Below are positions 12,801-27,059 of a stretch of 64,000 bases of DNA, in pieces. The stretch comes from Onchocerca lupi. Its lineage: Eukaryota > Nematoda > Chromadorea > Rhabditida > Onchocercidae. The position numbers and the translations under genes were made by a program. The notes below the pieces were generated by a model that saw only the letters and a program-made list of their open reading frames with translations, was not told the DNA's origin and did not search any database. The stretch lies in contig JAOVVO010000114.1 in NCBI GenBank assembly GCA_028564675.1, forward strand, positions 1-64,000. Direction: 5' to 3'. Position 1 is the stretch's first letter, and the number at the start of each line of letters is the position of its first letter.

Positions 12801-15800
12801 ATGTTTAGAGCTATAGTTTGAATCATTCTAGCAATAATTACTCGAATATTTTACAATTAAGTTAAGTAAATAAGCGAAAATTAGATAAGCTGGAAGAAAA
12901 TGAGCAAAGAAAAAAGTTACACTGCTGTTTACTACTTTTGCAAAAACTAAATTTCGGACTTGAAAAATTTTACTATTTTAATTTTATTAAGTGACATTGT
13001 TAGGCGAAATATTTTACGAGTGTTTATTCTTCTTGGAAATAAAATTTTAGATGATTAATCGTAATCTAATACATTAATATTGCTTTACTTCGATCCTATC
13101 AAACAACTCAATCAATAGTAAAATTAATAATTAAGATTGATAAGCAATTATCGAGAATTAGTGATAAATAGTAATTGTAGAAAAGTGAAGTTCTCGTGTA
13201 TTATACCGCGGTATCTGCAGGTATTCTACCGTCATAATAGTAAACAATTATCAAAAATTGGATGTAATTTGTGCAAAATTTGATTCAAAAATGCTTACTT
13301 TGCTGGCAAGTTGGTAATCCTGTCCAGCAATTAGCGCATTTTCCATCAGTACATTCACCTGTAACTCCATTGCAGGTACCACTTGCACAATGACAACATA
13401 GGGCACAATCTGGACCCCATTCACCAGGTGAGCATTCTGTAATTTTTCATTTTCATCAATGATAGTATTTTAAATCCTTCAAATAGATCAATTATTTGAT
13501 CGATTCAACATTTAAAGGATAAGCCAAAATAATGGGACAAGAAAATGCGACCTTCATCGCAAGTATCTCCTTTGATGCCAGATTTGCATCGTTCCACTTT
13601 TTTATCACCAAATTTAAACATCCATTCACCAGGAATTCCTGTATTACCATACTCTTCTAGATACATAATATTAGCACTGCCAGAGGTTGGAAGAGCAAAA
13701 AATTCTTTCTTATCACCTTTATTAAAACCAGCCTGTAATAAAAGTTCAATTCGATATTCTTGAAATTTTCAAAATTCTCTAAGAAATAATTTACAAATAA
13801 TGGATTTGAAATAACTAACGAAATTAATGAAATTTTTTTTTCTATATTCAAAATTTAAGCTCAGAATGATTTCATCTGCTTAAGTTTCTTAATGGCATTT
13901 TCATATATGCAGTTTTCTGGTTACATTTTGCTACTTGCAACTTATTATTTAAAATCCAAAAAAAAAAAAAAAAAAAAGGCATAGAAACCTCAGCTCCTTG
14001 TGTCCAACCAATATTTTTGTAAATAAAATTAGCAAATGTACCATTGTCGGTAATAAATAGTGCTATTTGAAAAGTATTCGTATTCTATAACAAATTAACT
14101 TATCAATTAAGAAACTTTAATAAATATATTAGTTAAATCTATTATTTCCGATGATTTGAAATTGGATGCATATGTTTGTATGGATTAATGATAATTTGGA
14201 TGTCAATATATTAAAAATAAAAAATTATTCATTATTTGTTATGTTAACGAACATCTTCGGGTAAAGGTGCAGCGCCAACAGGTTGCATTTTATCCCACGT
14301 AACTAACAAACACGATTTCACTTTCACCGTTTCATCATACTGATAACGAATTTCACTTTGTCCACGTTCCAGAATACGTCCCTCTGAAAGAATTCATTTT
14401 TTTTCCTGTAACATTTGAACTGCTAAATTTATGCTTAAGTCTTATCGCTAAGATAGCAATCTAAGAATTTTATTTTGGCTAAAAATACATCTAGATGAAA
14501 ATTATTATCAAAATTGTTTTATGATTTTTTTTTTTTTTGACTAAATTTCATGTCATTTTAATCTTTGAAATGTGAACATATGAATTTTAACCAAGTTTTT
14601 TTTTTTTTTTTTTTCAACATTATGTGTCTTTTTGGAATTACTGTGCAGATAAAACGTAATTTAGTGTAAATACATTTTCAAACAATTTTCAGCAAAAAAA
14701 CTTTATTAAGTTTTGTACATTTCAATATTAAGTCATTAGTATTAATGCACTATTTTAAACTCTTTTAGTCGGATGACTTAGTTAGTACTATGTGTATATC
14801 TAATAAACTATATTTTTAAAAGAATTCATTTCAATTGGTTCTATTTCAACTAAAATTTGTCAACAGGATGAATTACGCAGAAACGGAGATGACAAAAATT
14901 GCAACCTGTTATTTCACGGAAATAAACATATCCACCGTTCCGTAAATCGTTTCGATTCCAAAATATTGCAATCAATTTTAAATCACTTGGTAGTACATTT
15001 TGTCGATAGGTTCGTGTATTCGAATCGATACCAATTCCTCCATTACTCAATATCTAAATATATTTCAGCATTTTTGCGTAATCTGATTTCAAATTCGATC
15101 ATTTTTACATATTGATAACTTCACTAAGAATTATCAGTGTACATCAGGAATGGCTCTAGTACGTACATAATAAGACAGTATTCCAGTGTTCATCTGGAAT
15201 ACTGTATTTCATAAGTATGGGATACGGTATATAATACTCCAATTTGGAACAAAATACAGTATGTTCTGTGGCGAATGGAATACAGTAATCGACATAGATA
15301 TTATATATCATATTTTCAATATAAAAATTAGACATAACTATTATAAAATTTTATCAAACTTCCTGCAAATACATTTATTTAACTCTGTGAAGCTTTTTTC
15401 AACTTAACTTACATATACAGTTGATATATCAATGCCATAAAATCGTAATGGATGAATTAGGTCGATCTTTTTTGAAACATCCAAATTTCGCGATAACTCC
15501 TGGTCACCAGCATCCGGACCATAGTCAAATAATCGGCTGGAGAATAGTGGAGCAGTAATCTAAAACAATTAATTTGTCATTTTTTCAGAAGCACATTAAT
15601 TTCAACTATGCAAAAAAAAAAAAAAGTGCTAGATATTATTCAATTTATCATTTTCCTTATTTATACGTATCTTGAAGAATAATTAACTGTAAAGTGACAA
15701 GCAAATTACGATAATTCTTTTAATAATCACAATTCTACTACATTAAAATTTCAAAATTTTAAATGAAATTTTCATTTAGAAATTTCACAACATAAACAAC

Positions 15801-18800
15801 TTTGCTCTAAAAAAATTTATATGGAATTTTTATTTTGTTCCACTGAACGATCCATTATTTATTTAAGATGATAGGATGATATGAGAAATTTGTTTTTGGG
15901 AATACTATTTTAAGAATAAATTTTAAAATTGCTAAAAAAAAGAAATTCAAAAAAATTTCTTTTCCGAAATTCCCTTTAAATAAAGTATTGAATTTTTTGA
16001 ACAGTTTCAAAATTTACTCTTAAAATAGTAAACCTGAGAAATTTTATATTAGGCAAAGTTTTTTTCTACTAATATTTTGTACATCTGATTATATTATATG
16101 AAGCCAATTATAGAGAAAATTCTGATGAAATTTCTCAATTTGCAATGAAATTTGTGAAATTTGTGTAAAATGCTGGATATCAGTGGATGCCAGATATTAT
16201 TGGATTCATCAATATTATCATGAAAGAGTTGTACATGCAAATTCTTCAACATTCACATTGCAAATCGGACTACCAAGAATTTCATTTAACGATGGAATGG
16301 TTAATTTAATCAATTATCTAAATTAAACCAAAAATTGTTACGTATAAAATTCAAATGTGCTCTATTGATTGCATAATCGAGAATGGCATTGAATTATTAT
16401 GCAGAAAAGAAATGAAAAGTTTTTACGAAGATTGATGATGACACTTTGTTGAGTGACATTTAATTTAGACGTTGAAACATTGAATAAACTTTTAAATTAT
16501 CACATTGTTGCAGTTGGATGAAACGAAAGGATCTTTGCAACAGGTGAATTGATTATATGTTAATTAATCATTTTCATGGCATTTATTAATTCTGATATTT
16601 ATCAATAACAGCTTAATAAATACATCGAATTTTGTCATACGTATACCTTATTTTAGCATATAAAACATTATTTTTTCTTAAAAGAAAAAAATTATCAATT
16701 TATCAAATTGATATAGCTATACATGAAAAAATGAATGATAGTTGATAAAGATAAGAATTTTTTGGAATTAATTAAATTTTATAACAAATAAGTAAAGAAT
16801 GAAATTTCACTGTCATGAATCATTGTCTGTAATTTGAGCAACGTGTAAAAAATCAAAAGGAACAATTTTTTTGAAAAAGAAATTTTTTTTTTTTTTTTTG
16901 AAAATTTAGAAGTTCTACTGAATTGGATAATCAGTATTATGTAAATTGCACTCTATCGAGAAATATTAATTTCTGCAACAGATGGAAATTGAACGGGACA
17001 TATTTTTCTATTCCTTCTAGTAATGTAGATCGAAATTAACAAGCTAAGTATGAAATTAACAACATTTTTAAACTTTTTAAAAATTAACAAATTGTTTCAT
17101 GTATTTTTATTCGTAGATACATGAAATCTTACGTTTGAACGCTTGCTCTTCGATAGGAAAAGATCAGTCCTGCAATTGTTGCAAATGATCATATTTGATC
17201 AGAAAAATTGCTTCATTGATTATTTTTATCTTCTTATATCGATAATACTTTATTTGATTGTTGTATGATTTCTTGGAATAATTATGGAGTGAAATAAAAT
17301 TCTGATATATTACTGCGTGGTTTTATGAAGAAAGTAAAAATAGTCTGTGGTACTTTGAAAAAAAATATCAATGAGATAGAGTACGATCTATAAGAAAATG
17401 AAAAGATGTTTGATTTAATTTGAGTGATTGAATTCATGAAAAGTGTATATTGATAGGTTGCCCTAAAATTTAGTGTTTGAAATGAATATTTTTTTAATTT
17501 AAATCATTAAAATAGCTAAAAAATATTGATAGATATTCTGACAAAGTGTTATGATATCCTTTTATATCCTTTTACTTGAGCTGCATATGCAAATGTAGAA
17601 TTTTAAGGAAGAAATTATTATGTTCATTAACAAAGAAATCTTGAAAATTTTCAAAAGTTATTTATCAACAAATTATGATAATGTATTGATTATTATTGAT
17701 TAAATTAATGTTATAATTTATGTTTGCATGAATCATCCCTCTATTTCCTTGTGAGAAAATAATTTATTAGTAAAACCAATGCAAAATTGAATTTAAAAAA
17801 TGCGTTTTAATTAATTATTCAAATCTAATACTATTATCATTATTGCTAAGCAATTTTTCATTGGATATTTAACGAGCAGCATAAATGTTAAAAGAAATTA
17901 AAATATAAACATTAAATGAAATAAATTTAATTAAATTACATTGTATGCATGGCATCTTTTATAGATGCATAGTTTTTAATGTTATGCTTAGTAATAGTAC
18001 CGGTATTATATTTTGTCAAAACCGGTAATATCTACCATCGCTAATGAACAATGATTGCCAGAATTATACTGAATAGATCATAACAATTAAATTGTCTCGT
18101 AGATACGATAGGAATTTGAAAGTAACAATTGATTGAAACTGGTTGTTGTAGAACTTTAATACAGTAAGAATGTTGAATGGAACAGATTGAAAAGAATAAA
18201 AATGCATAAAAATGCAATTTAATTCATGTATAATATGCATTTTAAACAAGAAATCTTCTCAATAATCGTAATTATTTTTCGAACAATTAGTGAGTATTAT
18301 TTGTAAGCGGAACTGACTATGATTTCAGAAGGCAAGTTACAGATGATCTTGAAATTTGATCTTGAAATTTTTTTGAAAAATCAATGATGCAAAAAGACAA
18401 ACTAATAAATCAATCATTTCTTACATCTTGTAAATTCGTTTTTAATTCAACTTTGAAGAATTCTTCTTGAAATCATTTTTAATTCATTCTATTCATTCTT
18501 GTGAATTTTCGAAATATTTAGCAAAATCTCCCTCAATATAAGAGCAATTATAAGAGCAACTTTTTTAATCCTCTAAGAAAATATATGAAATTAGGTCGAA
18601 AATTTCTGAATACAAAAGTAAATTTTTGAATTGCTTCATTGAAGCAATTAATAATTGTTAAATAATTCCTGTATCGATATTAGTTGTTGTTATAACTGTT
18701 AAATAATTGATAATTATTATACTTAAATAATGATAATTGTATCAAAATTATTTCACCAAAGTTTTTTGATTCGATAAATACTTTCCAATTTTTGAAATGC

Positions 18801-20830
18801 TTATTCAGCATCTCATTTCATAGTTGAAAGAATTTTTTTTAAGTTTAAAATCGATAGTATTATATCTTCTTCCTTTTTTTTTTTTTTCTTTTTTGAATGA
18901 AAGAACTAATCAGTGTATCAAATATTGGTACAAATTTTTGTCCACTGAAGCGCATTTTTATTTTTTTATTATTTTGATGAATCGAATACAGAGAACTGGA
19001 ATCAACAGTTATTATTTTTGATTAATTAATGAAAGTTTTGCTTATTTCCTAACATGAAAATGATTTTTTCGCGAGAAAAATGGGTCATGAGACAATGTGT
19101 GACGAATCACACAATTGAACAGAATTTAAAGTTTTGAAATTTACAAAAAAAAAAAAAAAAATGGATTTTAATTAATTATTGGGGTAATTAATTTGTAAAA
19201 TTGATCGAAATTAAATTTGAAATTTTTAAAAATTTAGAGTAAAATCCAAAAATTTTAGAACAGGTTATTTTTCATTTAGAAATTTAAAAAAAAAAAACAA
19301 AAAAACAAAAAAAAAAAAACAGAAACAGGGAAGTATTTTTATAAAAAAAAAAAATCCCAAATGTTCATTTAAATTAACATCCTCGATAATTTCATCAATA
19401 ATTCATTCATAAACAAAAATATGGCAGAATCTCGAGTATCTAAATGATCCCTTTCTTTTCTTTTTATGTTTACTAAGGTAAAAATAAATGATAAGTGACC
19501 ACTGTCCAGCCGCGAATAAGCAAGGTCATTCAGGACTTCGCTTTGCATTTTATGCAAATGGAGCATCTATGGAAATTGAAATATGCACAATCATCCAAAT
19601 TATTTATGTCAACAATGCTTGAAGGAGTAAAATTTGCACCTGGACATTGTCAATCTAACAAATGATCAAATGATATATTACTCGCCGATCATGTCCTTTG
19701 TTTCCGTGGACAACAACTTCTTTCCACTTATTGTCATATTTTTGAAATGAAACATCAGAAGAATCCTGCTAAGAATTCCTCTCATATCAGTCTGATAATA
19801 AAGTAACGAAAATCGCAAAATCTATCAAAAAATCATTTGATCATACTTCTAAAAATATTCTTCAAAAAACGCGCAAACAATCCAAAAATTTTTTCAATTC
19901 AAATTTCATTTACAAAATATCAAAATATAACAGAAACATTTTCTTTTTCAATGATTGTTTTTGTATATTTAATTATTTTTATCTGTTTCTTATATCACTA
20001 TGTGAAAATTATGAAATTAATCCTTATCATGTTTTTTTTTTTCAAATTAGATTATTTTAACTTTCAAAGTTTGACTACAATAGATAGTTTTCTAAATTTT
20101 AATAATCCTTATTACATTTTTGATCTTTTATTCGTAAAATTTCGATCAAAATCTGCTCCTTTCAAGTTTCAAAAATGAAAGAACTTTCAAAATCTGCTCC
20201 TTTCAAGTTTCAAAAATGAAAGAACTTTATCTTCTATGGACAAAAAATTATATTTTCCAATTTCTTCCTTTTCCGCTTTATTTTTAATAGATAACCAAAC
20301 TTTGCCATTATTATTATCATATGATACAACGATAAGCTTAATCACTTTTTCCGGAATTTCCCATCAATAAGATTTTTCTATTATTGTATGATAAATAAGA
20401 AGAAGAAGAAAAAAATGCACAAAAAATTGCTGCTAATATATTTTCGGAAAAACATAAATCAGTTATGAAAAATTTGAGAGAAAATGAAATAAATTTTAAC
20501 TAAACTTTGTTTATGTAAATTCTTACGAAAAAAAATTTGCAACAATTATTGCACTTTTTTTTGAAATAATTATAATGAATGAATAAAACTAACAGAAATG
20601 GAAATTTCTTTAGGTGTTGCTAATTGACGTCTGTTTCTTCCCATTTTGACTAATTTATCCATTTCAATTTCTCGTTCGATTTGCAATCGTGCAGCAATTC
20701 GTTCCGGATTTAATCTCATTGAAATGATTGATGTTGGAATCGAACAAAAATAAGCCAGAAATAATAATGGAAAAAAAGTTGGCCAAAAATTTTTGGCAAT
20801 AGAAATGTGTTGATGATTGTTCCATCTCAT
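6855..20830 (-). CDS. dex-1: DEX-1-like transmembrane protein with two NIDO domains and EGF repeats, 1114 aa, 22 exons
   Basis: Exons: 20830-20594, 15559-15413, 15053-14906, 14383-14253, 14084-13989, 13732-13552, 13436-13299, 12700-12557, 11790-11549, 10864-10714, 10376-10258, 10127-10014, 9848-9620, 9419-9188, 9112-8974, 8769-8512, 8397-8293, 7962-7848, 7713-7626, 7505-7337, 7196-7074 and 6893-6855; 3345 nt, every phase agrees. Order: hydrophobic signal (17-29), furin-like RNRR (65-68), NIDO 1 (about 85-290; LFDYGPDAGD, NTNTFQIALF, IGWTQGAE), Cys-rich/EGF-like segment (290-407), Ca-binding EGF (DIDEC, 408-450), NIDO 2 (about 455-690), a long acidic Ser/Thr-rich stalk (690-975), one TM helix (about 978-998; AVWLLLLAAIALFCCC) and a cytoplasmic tail ending NFRV. 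The architecture matches C. elegans DEX-1, which anchors sensory dendrites and shapes epithelia at the cell surface. The family is clear; strict orthology is inferred. Confidence 0.88.
9620..11790 (-). other. Ca-binding EGF and second NIDO domain of dex-1 (exons 9-13)
   Basis: Exon 11790-11549 starts with a calcium-binding EGF (DIDEC, CHKNAIC, GNYLCKC, GFVGDGVKKC) and runs into NIDO 2. That domain is completed by exons 10864-10714, 10376-10258, 10127-10014 and 9848-9620, with FQTLIIGGTN, LFWIDGAE, LPGSGTFEI and PGQWLYRIDS. The intron after IDGAE sits where domain 1 has its intron after WTQGAE, so the domains probably arose by internal duplication. Confidence 0.85.
13552..15559 (-). other. First NIDO domain of dex-1 (exons 2-6)
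   Basis: Five exons (15559-15413, 15053-14906, 14383-14253, 14084-13989, 13732-13552) encode the whole domain. Signatures in order are LFDYGPDAGD, SNGGIGID, LIAIFWNRND, VYFREI, FQIALFITDNG, NIGWTQGAE, ALPTSGSANI and GIPGEWMFKFG. These match the nidogen-family pattern of an FDYG start, a 'FW.D.D' strand, 'NTFQ..L..DG' and a final 'PG.W.F..' strand. Confidence 0.85.
15175..15205. repeat. Perfect 12-bp inverted repeat (hairpin) in a dex-1 intron
   Basis: ACAGTATTCCAG (15175-15186), a 7-nt loop, then CTGGAATACTGT (15194-15205). Two further ATACAGTA copies follow at about 15255-15290, so the element may be part of a larger decayed repeat. Confidence 0.75.
15560..20593. other. Intron 1 of dex-1 (about 5 kb), no exon seen
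   Basis: The largest dex-1 intron separates the signal-peptide exon from NIDO 1. It is AT-rich with homopolymer runs and contains an exact 41-bp tandem duplication near its left-strand start. The open frame at 19837-20178 on the plus strand has no coding character. Such a first intron could hold regulatory elements, but I can point to none. Confidence 0.6.
20146..20227. repeat. Exact 41-bp tandem duplication
   Basis: Two identical 41-bp copies (20146-20186 and 20187-20227) containing CTGCTCCTTTCAAGTTTC. The lack of any mismatch suggests a recent event. Confidence 0.9.
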
Positions 20831-20868
20831 TTTTAATTAGTTGTTATTACCCGCAATTCTGAAAATAA
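20831..20868 (-). promoter_or_regulatory. Acceptor splice site and 28-nt 5' UTR of dex-1
   Basis: TATTTTCAG precedes a 28-nt leader ending at the ATG (20830). This is consistent with SL trans-splicing or an unseen 5' UTR exon further right. The start is supported because it opens directly into a signal peptide. Confidence 0.4.
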
Positions 20869-21564
20869 GGCTTAAGTAAACTTACCTATTACAATATTCA
20901 ATTTGGCGTAAAAATATGATAACCAGAAAATAAAAGATAAGCAAATCAATGAAAGTATATGATAAGTGATCAAAGCTTTATAAATAGCATATCACTGTTG
21001 TTAACATAAGACAGAATTACTATTACTTTTGTATTCATTACGGTAATGGTCATATGAATTCATGAATAATTTGAAACTTTCTCGATTTATGTATTTTTTC
21101 TAAATTTTTGAAAAATTTCTTATTAAATGCTTAAGTGCAAGATAAAAGTATTAAAAAATAATCATAAACATACATAAACTGTAAAGTCAGTTATTTCATT
21201 TTTGCAAATAAATTAATCCAGAAAGTTTTTCAAAATGAAAACTTTCAACTTCAGCAATGTGAACATATAATTTTCAAGGAAATTAAAAAATTGCGCAGAT
21301 AAGTAAATTATCTATCATTGATAAGTAATTAGCATGTTTTTATCACTAATGGTTGTTGAATTAGGAAAAAACATTCAATTGATAAGTGATATAAATGAAG
21401 TATTTCAGAAAGGTGATAGTGATGAAATGGAGAAATGACCTATAAAATGAATAAATACCGAGACATCTCTAACAAAACAATATTTGACTGTATGATGATT
21501 ATTAGATAATATTTAAATGATGTTGAAATGATAGAAGATGAAAATATTAAAAAAGTTTGAAATT

Positions 21565-21599
21565 TCTCTCTCTCTCTCTTTCTCCCTCTCTCTCTCTCT
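21565..21599. repeat. CT microsatellite
   Basis: Nearly pure CT/CCT run. A complementary-type GA-rich tract occurs at about 21760-21790. Confidence 0.9.
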
Positions 21600-24500
21600 T
21601 ATCCCTTAATCAGGATAGTTATATTCGGAATAACGAATAAAAATATCGAAGATTTTATCAGGAATGGCTTCAGGCGATCGTAACAGTTAACTCATTCAGA
21701 ACAATGCGAAAATTCTTCAATATACATTTGAAACATGATAGTTTTATAATTTGAAAAGAAAGAAAGAGAGAGAGAGAAAGAAAAAAAGAAAGCAATAAAG
21801 GAATGTATATGTGAACTGGTTAAAAATAATATTATCAAAAAAGATGAAATAATGACCGAAAAATCTTGTAATTAATTAAAATAAATGAAATTCAACGAAA
21901 AAAATATTGTTTTTTAAATAAAATAAAAATAAATATCTTTTATTTATTGTAACTAAAAAGCAAGAAAATGGATGTATTTGTTGAAAAATTCATTTTGAAT
22001 TGCAGCAAATGAAATCAATCAAATATTATTGCTTGCATAAATGATGAAACTATTAATATCTTATGCTGATGTTAATCTTTATATATGTTACGTTATATTA
22101 TTTATTGATATTTTAAAGATTTATATAAAGATACGATAATTTTTATTAATTTTTCGATATTTTAGTTCAAATATGAATTATATGCATGGCTATCTGTGTA
22201 AACTTGCTGTGAAAAATATTAATGAAAACGAATTTAGTAATGTATTTTTTCGAAAGCATTCAGGAATATATATTCAATATTTATGTCATAACTTTGTTAT
22301 TATTACCTATCTATTCTCGATTTTATACAACAAAATATTTAAAATAAAGTTAATGAGAAATTAGGATAAAAAAGCGGTAAAAAAAGCAAACTGAAATGAC
22401 TGTTTGAAATTGTTAATTCGCTAATTTTATCAATAAGAAAACACTGATCTCTTTTATGTTCAATATTTCAAATGAATCAATAAATTAAATGAATCTAGAA
22501 TTAGTGAATCAATAAATCTTGAATAAGTGAATGAGTTGAATTTGAAATAATGCTTAAAAATTAATGAACATAATAATAAATCAGTGATAACTGTTGTCTC
22601 AAATCTTATCATTTATATAAAATCCTATTCATTCTCTTTTTATTGTTTAATTTTATAATCAAAAAATAATTCGAAATGATTGCTATGAAATTTTTCGAAA
22701 GAAAAAGAGTGAATTTATGAAAATTAATTATCAATGAAATGTGATAAAATAGCAGAGTATTTTTGGAAAAAATTGTTCTAGACAGCTTGAAAAGGCGTTA
22801 ATTGTCATCATCCTTACCATTTCATAAGTCTTCATCGAATATTTCTCAAAATTCTTTCATTTTATGATATGATAGATAGGGAAATTTGGGAAAAAATTTA
22901 AAAAAAAAAAGAAATTATAAAAAGACTGAATAAGATAGCAAGGGATTAGACTATATTTTCTTCTAAGCATTTACATTATAATACTAAGAAAACTCTCGAT
23001 GATTTCATTTTGCCTATAATATTGGAAAATTTCGTTAAACAGGTTGAAATTATTTTCATTAGTAATTCTAATATTATTCATTCTAATATTGCTACTAATT
23101 AATAATTTAATTAAATAAATTGAAATCTGCTTATTAATAACAAATGAGGCTAACAAATATAGAAGGAAATCAGTGGCGAATATTGGAAAGTCTTGTTTAA
23201 ACAGATTGAAATCATTTTTACTACTGATTAAATGAGGCTAAAATTATGGATTTATCAGAAATTAGCGTCAAATATAAGATTTTCACCATATTGCAATATT
23301 AAAAGAAAGTGTCATGTCACCTGTACAGGTATGTATTAGAAGAGACACGTATCATTTGAGTGACATGCACAAAGTTTGACGAGAAGTATTGAATTTGAAG
23401 AAGGTGATTAATTCGGACAATTACTGTTTAGCTTCAGTGCGCATCATGGAACATTTGAAGGAAATTGTAATAAAAATTTTACAAAGTACAACGATATTTA
23501 ATTTTCAAATATTCCACTCTCTCTTTACTAACATCATATTTATCATTTATTAAATTTAATTGAAATGTATGTATGAAATTTGAAATTGATAACGCATCCT
23601 GAATCTTATCAAAATTTTTTACTCTTACTAATTCATAAACTAGATATGAATTACTAATTAGAAATCATTTCTTTCATCGAAAAATGAATCATTTGAATAT
23701 GAAAGTAAAGAGAAATACACATATGTTTACAATTAATTATTTGCTAAAGTTTGCTCAGAAAAAGTAATTCTAAAGTCTCGTTCGCTAGATGTGATCTCAA
23801 GGTTATACCAATTGACAGAATAATATTTTCATAAAGATGATTTTATGGATTGATCTTTCAAGGTCTATTCTGTCTTTTCCTCTTTTCATTTTGCTTTCTC
23901 ATACTTTTCTTGTCATAGCATTTCTCAGATTTGAACGGAAATTCATGGCCAAAAATCAATTATAATAATTATCATATTTGTTTTTATTATCGATTAGTTC
24001 ATTTACTTAATCGAAATGAAAAAACTTCAAAAGAATCTAACCCATATAATAGATTAAATAGAATAAGATTTTTTACTTTTACTTTTTACTTTCTTCAATA
24101 ATTATAAATTAAAAAGTAAAAAAAAAAAAAAAAAAAAATTGATCATTTTATAATTTGAGCAAATTTAATTATTTCTTACTGCTAGAGAAATTCTCGTTGG
24201 TGACATTTTAAGGCCATCATAATTCGTCCTTCACCCTTTTTCTTGGTTTTCGCTGTAAATCTTAGGACTTTCCAGTATTGAAAATATGACCTTTGTAAAT
24301 TTTCATGAACTACGAATAATAAATGATTTGTCGAAAATTTCATTTTCTCATTTCATCATTTTTTTTTATTTTTTAAATCAATAGTTTTATCTATTTCATC
24401 ATTTATTTTTCAATCGATAGTTTTTGCTATTAATTGAAAAATAATGATGAAATGACCAATAGCTACAGCTGGAATCCATTTTAAAGATTTGAAAATTAGT

Positions 24501-27059
24501 AAGAGTAAGAAAAAAAAAATAAAAAAATCAAAAAAAAAAAAAACAAAGAGAATAACTAAACGGAAAAGAAATATACAAAAGAAAAATGAATACTTACAAT
24601 GGATATTTCTTTTCAAACTTTTGGATGCTAAGAGAAATGACACTTATAATTTGCCTAATATTTATCATTTTGACCCTAATATTTATCACTTCTCCTACTT
24701 CGATTCTTATCATAAATTCTAAAGATAATTTTGATAATTCGACAGAATCAAAATCAAACATATGACATCTCCTTTTCATTCTGATTCATATTGCATGTAT
24801 TCTTTAAATTTTCAAGATGAAAAAATGAGAATGCTGTTCATTAGCGAAATGAAATTCTTCGTGATCAAGAATTTGGATGTAAATTTTTTAGCATATTTAA
24901 GAAAAAAAAAAAAAGGAAAAAAGTTGAGTAAAGGAAGAAATGGGAAGGAATGATTATTTGGATTATACCTTAATCGGGCCACATAAAAGGTCAAAGGATA
25001 AGAGAAGTGGACAGAGAGTGAGATAGGTGTAGATAAGATGGATGAAACGTTTAACAGAAGGATTGGACATCATCGGTTTCTTTCTGGCATTAAATTTTCA
25101 TGAAAAGAGAGAAATGACAAGTTACATGAATGGTTAAACACTGTATCTTCCATCCTTCGTCTTTCTCTCTTTGAAATTCTTCAGTTTTGTATGATGTCCA
25201 ATGCAAAGCTGTCGTTTGTCATTTCACTGTTCGATATCATTGTCATCTTAACTGGACACAAAATAGGCCATTGAATACATAGTAATTTTTCTATCGCTAA
25301 CATTTATTCATTTGTATTACGTGTTACGTGACTGATCAAATATATTACGTTAACGTATGATTGCAATTATTTTGTAACTATTTGCTAATATCCGTATAAA
25401 AAAGAATTGATTTTAACGTTTCAATTGCTTGTTAAATATTGCAAAAAATAATAGAAAAAGAATAGCGAAACGGAATTAATTTTTTAAAATACAATTTTTC
25501 AACAAAGAATTAATTATTATTCATCAAACATTCTACAATTGATAGATAAATTGAAATTTAATTCATAAAATTGAATTTAAAGAATTGAATTGCTAAAAGG
25601 CATTGTTCATAATAATCTGATTAATTCCTCTCGAAAATGCATATTTTTACCATCAATAAATGCACGAAAAGAAATTGATCAAAATTATTGATGACATTCT
25701 ATTTTCTTTTCGTCCTCCATTCTATGTCATTTGATCTTATCTAATTTAGAAATCTTAATTGCACACTATCAAGATACACTGAATTATGAGGGAAAGAAAG
25801 ATCACCATGATAAAATAAATTAATTAATGCTTAATTCTAAAAATTCATCTCGAACACTTAATGATATTATCCGGGCGAAATGGGATAAAGAATTGATAGA
25901 AATCAATGGATCATTGATCATTTGAACAAATGATAAATGATAAATGATCCAATTGATTTCCGTCAATCCACGATTGCTAAGCCTAGCTATTGTCTTTTTA
26001 TTATATTAATGATTTTTTAAAAATATTAAGGAAATTAATCAGAAAAATGAATTTAAACTAAAACTGAACAACTATTCAAACTATTAAAAATAAATACATT
26101 GAAATGTGATTTAAAAAAAAAAAAAAAAAGCATTATGCAATAAGAGAAATTTCAGTTGTGAAAAATTGGAAATTAATGAAAATATCGATGCATATATCAA
26201 ATTTCAAGTGAAAAATTGAAATAAATTTTGTAAAATGAAAAGCATCAAATCGTTCAAAGATAGATTCTTGTATGAATATTCAAAAATTAGATTTATTGTT
26301 TTTCTCGTCTCTTAGTTTCACTTTATTCATCCAATTCTATCCATCTTATTTCATACTAGCATCCATCTATTCATCTATTACTTCACCGATTTCTAATAGC
26401 ATAATTAATAATAAATATTATAAATTTCATTAATTTTTAAGGCCAAAATAAGAAATTTAAAGAAAATAAATTGAAATAATTAATAAAAAATACGCAAAAA
26501 AAAAAAGTACTTTACTTCTTTATCTAATAAGATGAAATGTTAAATCATGTACGCCTAAAAATTTGCATCAAATGCTAAAAGATTGATTTGAAAAAAATTA
26601 AATTCGAATAGAATAAATTGCATAATTAATTAGAAGATGAATTTTTTGAAGTAAAAAAAAAAAATGAAAATTGCAAAAGAAATAAATTGAAATAATTAGT
26701 AAAGATTATTTGATTTCTTTAATTTTCACAAAATATTGAAGTGCTCATCTAAGAATACGCCTAAATGTGAAAGATCGATTTTGGCGGAAATAAATCGAAC
26801 AAAGTTGAATGATACATAATTATAATCATAGACACATTTGTATTATTGCGAATATGGATGACCTTCATCAAAATAAGAATTTTAACGATGACGTACAATG
26901 ATCGATGAAAAAAGATTTATATTTCAAAGATCGTGTGATATTTGTTAACAGTGATTATAAAAATTAAATGATTTTAATTAACAACCATACTATACTATTC
27001 TAACAATCCATTTTCTATATTGTTATCAGCTTTTTTTTTTTCTTTTTTTTAATCTTATA

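Noticed and set aside
13545..13763. Plus-strand ORF of 72 codons
   Set aside because: It is antisense to dex-1 exon 6 (13732-13552) and explained by that exon's composition.
19837..20178. 113-codon plus-strand ORF inside dex-1 intron 1
   Set aside because: It is Phe/Ile/Lys-rich, as expected from AT-rich DNA, and partly overlaps the 41-bp duplication. No splice sites or conserved motif were seen.
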